Below, one piece after another: positions 6,254-10,013 of a DNA stretch of 10,013 nt. The stretch is from Pseudorhodobacter antarcticus (GTDB lineage: Bacteria > Pseudomonadota > Alphaproteobacteria > Rhodobacterales > Rhodobacteraceae), in assembly GCA_945897655.1 (NCBI GenBank), contig CAMDHB010000099.1, positions 1 through 10,013 on the forward strand, written 5' to 3'. The notes beneath the pieces were generated by a model. That model searched no databases. It saw only the letters and a list, made by a program, of their open reading frames with translations, and was not told the origin of the DNA. A program made the position numbers and the translations under genes. Numbering within the stretch: position 1 is the stretch's first letter; each line of letters begins with the position of its first letter.

Positions 6254-8157
6254 TTGCTCTCTCCCCTGCCCTGACGGGCCTCATCCCAATAGTTGCACAT
6301 GCGGCGGTAGTTTTCTGCCATTGTGGCGACGGCGGTCTTGTCGTCAATCCGCCCTGCCATCCAATCGGCCCCGACATCGCCGTGGATCGTGCGTCCAACG
6401 GCAAAGCCCTTGACCAGCGGATGCCGCGCCGCCAGTTGGAACGACGCCGCCAATTCCGCCTCGGACTGGCCCAAGCCCAGAACGACAATCCCCTGCACAT
6501 GTGGGTCGCGCGCCTGAATGGCGGCGCAAGTCAGTTCCCACGCCTTGGCCGTCTGCATCGGCTCCAGCTTCCACCAATCGGGATAGATGCCGATGTCATA
6601 AAACCGGCTGATCAGCTTGGCCGTGGTGTCATCCGCCACGGGGCCGACCTTGGAAGGGATAACCTCCAACAACATCTCCAACCGGTTGCGCCGACAGGCC
6701 TGGAACAGGCGCTGAACCGTATCTTCCTGCGCCGCTTGCATTTCTGGCGCGTCATCAGGGTGACAAAAGCACAGAACCTTGACCACATGCTCCAGCGGCC
6801 ATTCCGACAGACCGCCAAAATCGGCGCCAATCTCGGGCTCCAGCGTCAGGGGGCGCGAGGTCGGCCATTCGACCGGCCGCCCGATCCACAACCCTTGCCC
6901 CGCCGCCCGGTACAGGGCCGACCGGCCCAACCGGCTGTCACACAGCAGGCCATACCCGTCCCGGCCCTGCGACACCCGCAATGTGGCGTCCAGGCACAGT
7001 TCCTTGAACGCCGAAATACGGTCCGGGGTCGCCCCCGGCATATCCTCCATCTGGATGCGGTGGTCATAGGCAAAGGCGCGAATCTCGGACCATTGCTTGC
7101 GGCGGTTGGTGGACCAGTGGACCTGCTCCAGTGCGGCATCCTTGCGCAGCGCGGGGTTGATAACACCGCGCCCCAGGAAGAACTGCAACTCCTCCCACGA
7201 CGGATAGGCGGGGGTGCAGCCGTGGCGGCTGACGGCAAAGGCACCGCAGGCATTGGCGTATTTCAGTGCGGTGGGCCAGGGTTCATCATCCAACCAGCCC
7301 CGGATCAGGCCGGACATGAAGCCGTCCCCGGCGCCCAGCACGTTGAACACCTCGATCGGGAAACCCGGGCCGGCCTGACCGTCATCCAGCGTAGCGGGGA
7401 TGTCGCCAGTGAAGGCCGCAGCGCCCATCGGCCCGCGCTTGCAGACCAGCGTTGCACCCGACACCGCCCGCACGGCGCGCAGGGCGGCCATCGTGTCGGT
7501 CGTGCCGCCCGCGATGTGAAACTCCTCCTCGGTGCCGACGATCAGGTCAAAGAAGTGCAAGACGGCCTGCAGTTTCGTCGTCACCTTGGCGCTTTCGATG
7601 AACCGGCTTTCGCCGTCTCCATGCCCCGCCAACCCCCACAGATTGGGGCGGTAGTCAATGTCCAGCGCCGTCCGCGCCCCGTGCTTGCGCGCCAGCGTCA
7701 GCGCCTTCAGCACTGCCGCCTCGGTGCGCGGGTTGGACAGATGGGTGCCGGTGGCCACCACAGACCGCGCCTCGGCGATGAAGCTTTCGTCGATGTCGTC
7801 TTCGCTCAATCCCATATCCGCGCAGTTTTCGCGGTAAAAGATCAGCGGAAACTGCTTGTCATCGCGGATGCCCAGCAAAACCAGCGCCGTCAGACGTTCC
7901 GGATCGGTCTTGACCCCGCGCACATCAACGCCCTCACGCACCAATTCCTCGCGGATGAAGCGGCCCATGTGTTCATTGCCCACCCGCGTGATCAGCGCCG
8001 ATTTCAGACCCAGCCGCGCCGTGCCCGCTGCCATATTCGTGGGGCTGCCGCCAATGTATTTCTGAAATGATGCCATATCCTCCAGCCGCCCGCCAACCTG
8101 CGCGCCGTACAGATCCACCGACGAGCGGCCAATGGTGATCACATCCAAGGTCTTCAT
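6250..8157 (-). CDS. iolC: IolC fusion: 5-dehydro-2-deoxygluconokinase + C-terminal DUF2090 (aldolase-type) domain
   Basis: The N-terminal half (about 1-325) is a PfkB/ribokinase-family sugar kinase. It shows GGSPTNMAAGTARLG (36-50) and the catalytic signature VLGAGDGF (273-280), where D278 is the expected base. It should phosphorylate 2-deoxy-5-keto-D-gluconate. Residues about 330-635 form a second domain of the DUF2090 type. Landmarks there are LCFCHPDD (462-469), LLEVIPSK (496-503), YPDWWKLEP (525-533) and GFAVGRTIHGD (584-594). Such fusions are commonly annotated as kinase plus 5-dehydro-2-deoxyphosphogluconate aldolase, which would give malonate semialdehyde and DHAP. K530 is my guess for a Schiff-base lysine. 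Ordinary IolC is about 325-340 residues, so the length itself shows the fusion. The start at ATG 8157 has AGGGG/AAAGGA upstream. It is the first enzyme gene of the block, with an IolR-like operator in front, and overlaps iolD by four bases. Confidence 0.94.
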   Translation of the reverse strand: MKTLDVITIGRSSVDLYGAQVGGRLEDMASFQKYIGGSPTNMAAGTARLGLKSALITRVGNEHMGRFIREELVREGVDVRGVKTDPERLTALVLLGIRDDKQFPLIFYRENCADMGLSEDDIDESFIAEARSVVATGTHLSNPRTEAAVLKALTLARKHGARTALDIDYRPNLWGLAGHGDGESRFIESAKVTTKLQAVLHFFDLIVGTEEEFHIAGGTTDTMAALRAVRAVSGATLVCKRGPMGAAAFTGDIPATLDDGQAGPGFPIEVFNVLGAGDGFMSGLIRGWLDDEPWPTALKYANACGAFAVSRHGCTPAYPSWEELQFFLGRGVINPALRKDAALEQVHWSTNRRKQWSEIRAFAYDHRIQMEDMPGATPDRISAFKELCLDATLRVSQGRDGYGLLCDSRLGRSALYRAAGQGLWIGRPVEWPTSRPLTLEPEIGADFGGLSEWPLEHVVKVLCFCHPDDAPEMQAAQEDTVQRLFQACRRNRLEMLLEVIPSKVGPVADDTTAKLISRFYDIGIYPDWWKLEPMQTAKAWELTCAAIQARDPHVQGIVVLGLGQSEAELAASFQLAARHPLVKGFAVGRTIHGDVGADWMAGRIDDKTAVATMAENYRRMCNYWDEARQGRGESK

Positions 8158-8205
8158 CGTCCTTTACCCCTACAATCGGCCCAAAGACTCGGGGGCCATC
8201 AATTT

Positions 8206-8221
8206 TGGAATTTTTATTCCA
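8206..8221. promoter_or_regulatory. Candidate IolR operator in front of iolC (GGAA-N6-TTCC)
   Basis: TGGAAT (8206-8211) and ATTCCA (8216-8221) form a perfect palindrome around TTTT. They contain GGAA-N6-TTCC exactly, the core I recall for the RpiR-type IolR of Sinorhizobium meliloti. The site sits in a markedly AT-rich patch of the 100-base gap between the regulator gene and iolC, 49 bases before the iolC start. TTGAAA upstream on the minus strand (8227-8232) is a possible -35, so bound protein would cover the promoter. Symmetry and position are seen; binding by the neighbouring regulator is inferred. Confidence 0.72.
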
Positions 8222-8257
8222 TTTTCTTTCAAAGCAAAAGCGAAATCTGTGCGGGGC

Positions 8258-9091
8258 CTATCCCCCACGTACCGACCCGACAGCCACAGCCAGCGAAATC
8301 GCCATTGCTATCGTGGCGGACAGCGAACGGAAGGCACCGAAATCCACCTCCTCCACCGTCAGCACCGCATCAGACACCCGGGCTAGCGGGCTGCTCAATC
8401 GGTCCGTCAGGGCCACAACCGGCAGACCCCGCGCGGTGGCATCCTGTGCCAAGGCCAACGTCTCCTCGGAATAGGGGGCGAAGGTGATGGCCAGCATCGC
8501 ATCGCCCTTGCGCAGTGCAAAGCGGTGATCCAGCTTGCCGACCCCATCATGCAACATCGCCGGAACTGACATTTTTTCAAAGACATAAGCCAGATAAGTC
8601 GCCACAGGAAACGCCCTGCGCAGACCAACCACATGCACAGTCTCGGCCGCTGCCAGCAAATCCACCGCCCGCGACAGGGCCGCCTCATCCGCGGTTTTGG
8701 CCAGAGCCTCCAGCGAGGACCGGCCCGCCTCGATAAACTCGGCCAACAGGGCCTGCGGGCTGCCCGCGCCTTCGGCCCGCAGGTTTTTCAACCTTGTCGA
8801 ATAGTCGGGCCAGCCGGGGTTATAGGCATCGCGGAACATCCGCTGCATTTCGGAAAACCCGGAAAACCCAAGGATCTGGCAAAACCGCATCAGGGCGGAC
8901 GGTGGCACGTCGGCCCCTGCGGCAAGTTCGGCCACGGTGGAGACAGCAATTCGGTCGGTGTTGGCGGCGATGAAATCGGCGCATTGCCGCAGTCGGCGCG
9001 GCAAATCCCCACTGATCGCCGCAAGCCTTGACTGAAACTCCTCAATCGAGGTCGGGGCCATCTGATCCGAAAGAATAGGCATCTCCGTCAT
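8258..9091 (-). CDS. iolR: RpiR/MurR-family transcriptional regulator, probable IolR
   Basis: The 277-residue protein has the RpiR layout: an N-terminal helix-turn-helix domain (about 15-90) and a sugar-isomerase (SIS) domain (about 125-265). The HTH part includes LPRRLRQCADFIAANTDRIA (30-49) and STVAELAAGADVPPSALMRF (51-70), close to the family pattern in which the recognition helix follows the A-D-V-S/P-x-x-x-x-x-R-F run. The SIS part shows VHVVGLRRAFPVATYLAYVF (152-171) and AITFAPYSEET (201-211). SIS domains bind phosphosugars; for IolR the ligand is likely an inositol pathway intermediate. ATG 9091 is chosen; an in-frame TTG at 9151 would place the second operator inside the coding region and is unlikely. 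It is transcribed in the same direction as iolCDB, 100 bases upstream of iolC. The family is certain; the inositol role is inferred from context and the two operator-like sites. Confidence 0.9.
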   Translation of the reverse strand: MTEMPILSDQMAPTSIEEFQSRLAAISGDLPRRLRQCADFIAANTDRIAVSTVAELAAGADVPPSALMRFCQILGFSGFSEMQRMFRDAYNPGWPDYSTRLKNLRAEGAGSPQALLAEFIEAGRSSLEALAKTADEAALSRAVDLLAAAETVHVVGLRRAFPVATYLAYVFEKMSVPAMLHDGVGKLDHRFALRKGDAMLAITFAPYSEETLALAQDATARGLPVVALTDRLSSPLARVSDAVLTVEEVDFGAFRSLSATIAMAISLAVAVGSVRGG

Positions 9092-9135
9092 GAAATCCGT
9101 CCAGCCTTGCACCCTTCGCAAAATGCTAGCAGGGT

Positions 9136-9149
9136 AGAACGAAAATTCC
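9136..9149. promoter_or_regulatory. Candidate second IolR operator in front of the regulator gene (one mismatch)
   Basis: AGAA (9136-9139), six bases, TTCC (9146-9149) matches GGAA-N6-TTCC with one change. Read on the minus strand it is GGAA-TTTTCG-TTCT, and even the AT-rich spacer resembles the iolC site. It lies 45 bases before the regulator's ATG, in the 93-base gap after coaD, where it would suit autoregulation. The match is short and imperfect, so this rests on the pairing with the perfect copy at 8206-8221. Confidence 0.5.
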
Positions 9150-9184
9150 AATCGGTTTTCAAGGCCTGGGCGCTGAACCGGCCA

Positions 9185-9676
9185 TCAGCCATACCGCTTG
9201 GCCAAGGCTGTGGCCACCGGGGGGGTCACGAATTTGGACACATCGCCGCCCAGCCGTGCAATCTCCTTGACCAGCTTGGACGCAATCGCCTGCCGCCGCG
9301 CATCGGCCATCAGGAATACCGTCTCGATGCTGGCATCAAGGGCGCGGTTCATGCCGACCATCTGAAACTCATACTCAAAATCCGCAACGGCGCGCAGGCC
9401 ACGAATGATGATGCCAGCCCCCACATCGCGCGCGCAGTCAATCAGCAAGTTCTCGAACGGGTGCACGACAATTTCGCCCCCCGTCTTGGCAATGATCGCG
9501 GCACATTCCGCCTCGACCATCGCAACCCGCTCTTCCAGGTTGAACAGCGGCCCCTTGTCGCGGTTGATCGCCACGCCAATCACCAACCTGTCCACCAGCG
9601 CCATCGCCCGTTGGATGATGTCGACATGGCCCAACGTGACCGGGTCAAAGGTGCCAGGGTAAAGGCCGATGCGCAT
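9185..9676 (-). CDS. coaD: Phosphopantetheine adenylyltransferase CoaD
   Basis: CoaD transfers AMP from ATP to 4'-phosphopantetheine, giving dephospho-CoA, the penultimate step of coenzyme A synthesis in the cytosol. From ATG 9676 the protein is 163 residues, normal for the family. It opens MRIGLYPGTFDPVTLGH, holding the nucleotidyltransferase motif TxGH (14-17). Further landmarks are RGLRAVADFEYEFQM and the C-terminal SKLVKEIARLGGDVSKFV. An in-frame GTG at 9694 would add six residues, but the ATG has GAGG six bases upstream and matches the usual N-terminus, so it is preferred. It lies between the CBS-protein gene (70 bases upstream) and the regulator gene (93 bases downstream), all in one direction. 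It is a housekeeping gene with no evident link to inositol use. Confidence 0.97.
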   Translation of the reverse strand: MRIGLYPGTFDPVTLGHVDIIQRAMALVDRLVIGVAINRDKGPLFNLEERVAMVEAECAAIIAKTGGEIVVHPFENLLIDCARDVGAGIIIRGLRAVADFEYEFQMVGMNRALDASIETVFLMADARRQAIASKLVKEIARLGGDVSKFVTPPVATALAKRYG

Positions 9677-9746
9677 GGGGTACCTCGCGTTCACTCGGGC
9701 ACAGGCAACAATGAAGTCTGCGCCGATGCAAGGGCGAAACGGCGGG

Positions 9747-10013
9747 TCAGAACCCCTTGATCATGCCTTCCAGCGCATCCTTTTCCATGGAAAGCTCGGA
9801 CAGACGGGCCTTGACGACATCACCGATGGAAATCAGCCCCACCATCAGGCCACCCTCGACCACCGGCAGATGGCGAAACCGGCCATCCGTCATGCGCTGC
9901 AACACATCATCGGCGCGGTCATCGCGGGTGCAGGTCGTGACCTTTGCCGTCATGATCCCGTCCACCGCATCGCCCAGACAGGCCGGCCCGCGCCGCCCCA
10001 ACTCGCGCACCAC
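9747..10013 (-). CDS. CBS-domain protein, C-terminal 89 codons (5' end outside window)
   Basis: The reading frame is open to the right edge, so the N-terminus is missing; the GTG codons at the edge are internal valines rather than a start. The visible 88 residues cover the end of one CBS repeat (VRELGRRGPACLGDAV) and the start of the next with IMTAKVTTCTRDDRADDVLQ. The second repeat is complete: GRFRHLPVVEGGLMVGLISI then GDVVKARL. The tail MEKDALEGMIKGF is typical of small (about 145 residue) stand-alone CBS-pair proteins of Rhodobacterales. CBS pairs bind adenosyl nucleotides, and the partner or role here is unknown. The stop codon TGA is at 9747-9749. Confidence 0.88.
   Translation of the reverse strand: MVRELGRRGPACLGDAVDGIMTAKVTTCTRDDRADDVLQRMTDGRFRHLPVVEGGLMVGLISIGDVVKARLSELSMEKDALEGMIKGF

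Noticed and set aside
6382..8070. Very long (562-codon) open frame on the plus strand opposite iolC
   Set aside because: The composition is arginine/glutamine/proline/histidine-rich and family-less; the minus-strand iolC explains the region fully. The same applies to frames opposite phoR, iolB, iolD and coaD.
9092..9151. A 20-residue N-terminal extension of the RpiR regulator from a TTG codon
   Set aside because: It would include the candidate operator, lacks family similarity, and the ATG at 9091 gives a protein of normal length.
1..10013. Defence system, phage, insertion sequence, CRISPR array or other new multi-gene system
   Set aside because: All but one gene belong to well-known phosphate, inositol or coenzyme A families or a common CBS family; no terminal repeats, transposase or direct-repeat arrays were seen.

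Overview
The window looks like chromosomal DNA from an alphaproteobacterium, most likely a member of the Rhodobacteraceae (roseobacter/Rhodobacter group). This is judged from protein style, GC-rich codon use and the gene families present. No species is claimed. All the confidently named genes lie on the minus strand. One small unknown gene lies on the plus strand in the middle.

Right end (about 10013 to 9185, read leftwards): the C-terminal part of a CBS-domain protein that runs off the window, then coaD (phosphopantetheine adenylyltransferase, coenzyme A synthesis).

Centre right (9150 to 3597): a myo-inositol catabolism block. It starts with an RpiR-family regulator (probable IolR). This is followed by iolC (a 5-dehydro-2-deoxygluconokinase fused to a C-terminal DUF2090 aldolase-type domain), iolD (ThDP-dependent trihydroxycyclohexanedione hydrolase) and iolB (5-deoxyglucuronate isomerase). 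iolC and iolD overlap in an ATGA. iolB follows iolD after 14 bases. These enzymes open the inositol-derived ring, isomerise the product, phosphorylate it and (by the fused domain) probably cleave it. The dehydrogenase, dehydratase, malonate-semialdehyde dehydrogenase and transporter genes are not in the window. A perfect GGAA-N6-TTCC palindrome lies in front of iolC, and a one-mismatch copy lies in front of the regulator gene. Both fit operators for an RpiR-type IolR.

Centre left (3231 to 3593, plus strand): an unrecognised 120-residue protein, convergent with iolB (3 bases between stop codons) and divergent from phoR. The 169-base gap it shares with phoR holds a nested set of inverted repeats.

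Left end (3061 to 1): a phosphate-starvation locus, phoR, pstS and the start of pstC. A clear Pho box sits between phoR and pstS. A strong hairpin with a T-rich tail sits between pstS and pstC and probably sets a high PstS:PstC ratio. PhoR here shows no transmembrane segment.

No mobile element, CRISPR array, rRNA or tRNA gene was seen, and no unambiguously new multi-gene system. The points most worth a second look are the paired IolR operators, the unknown protein next to phoR, and the nested dyad in front of it.
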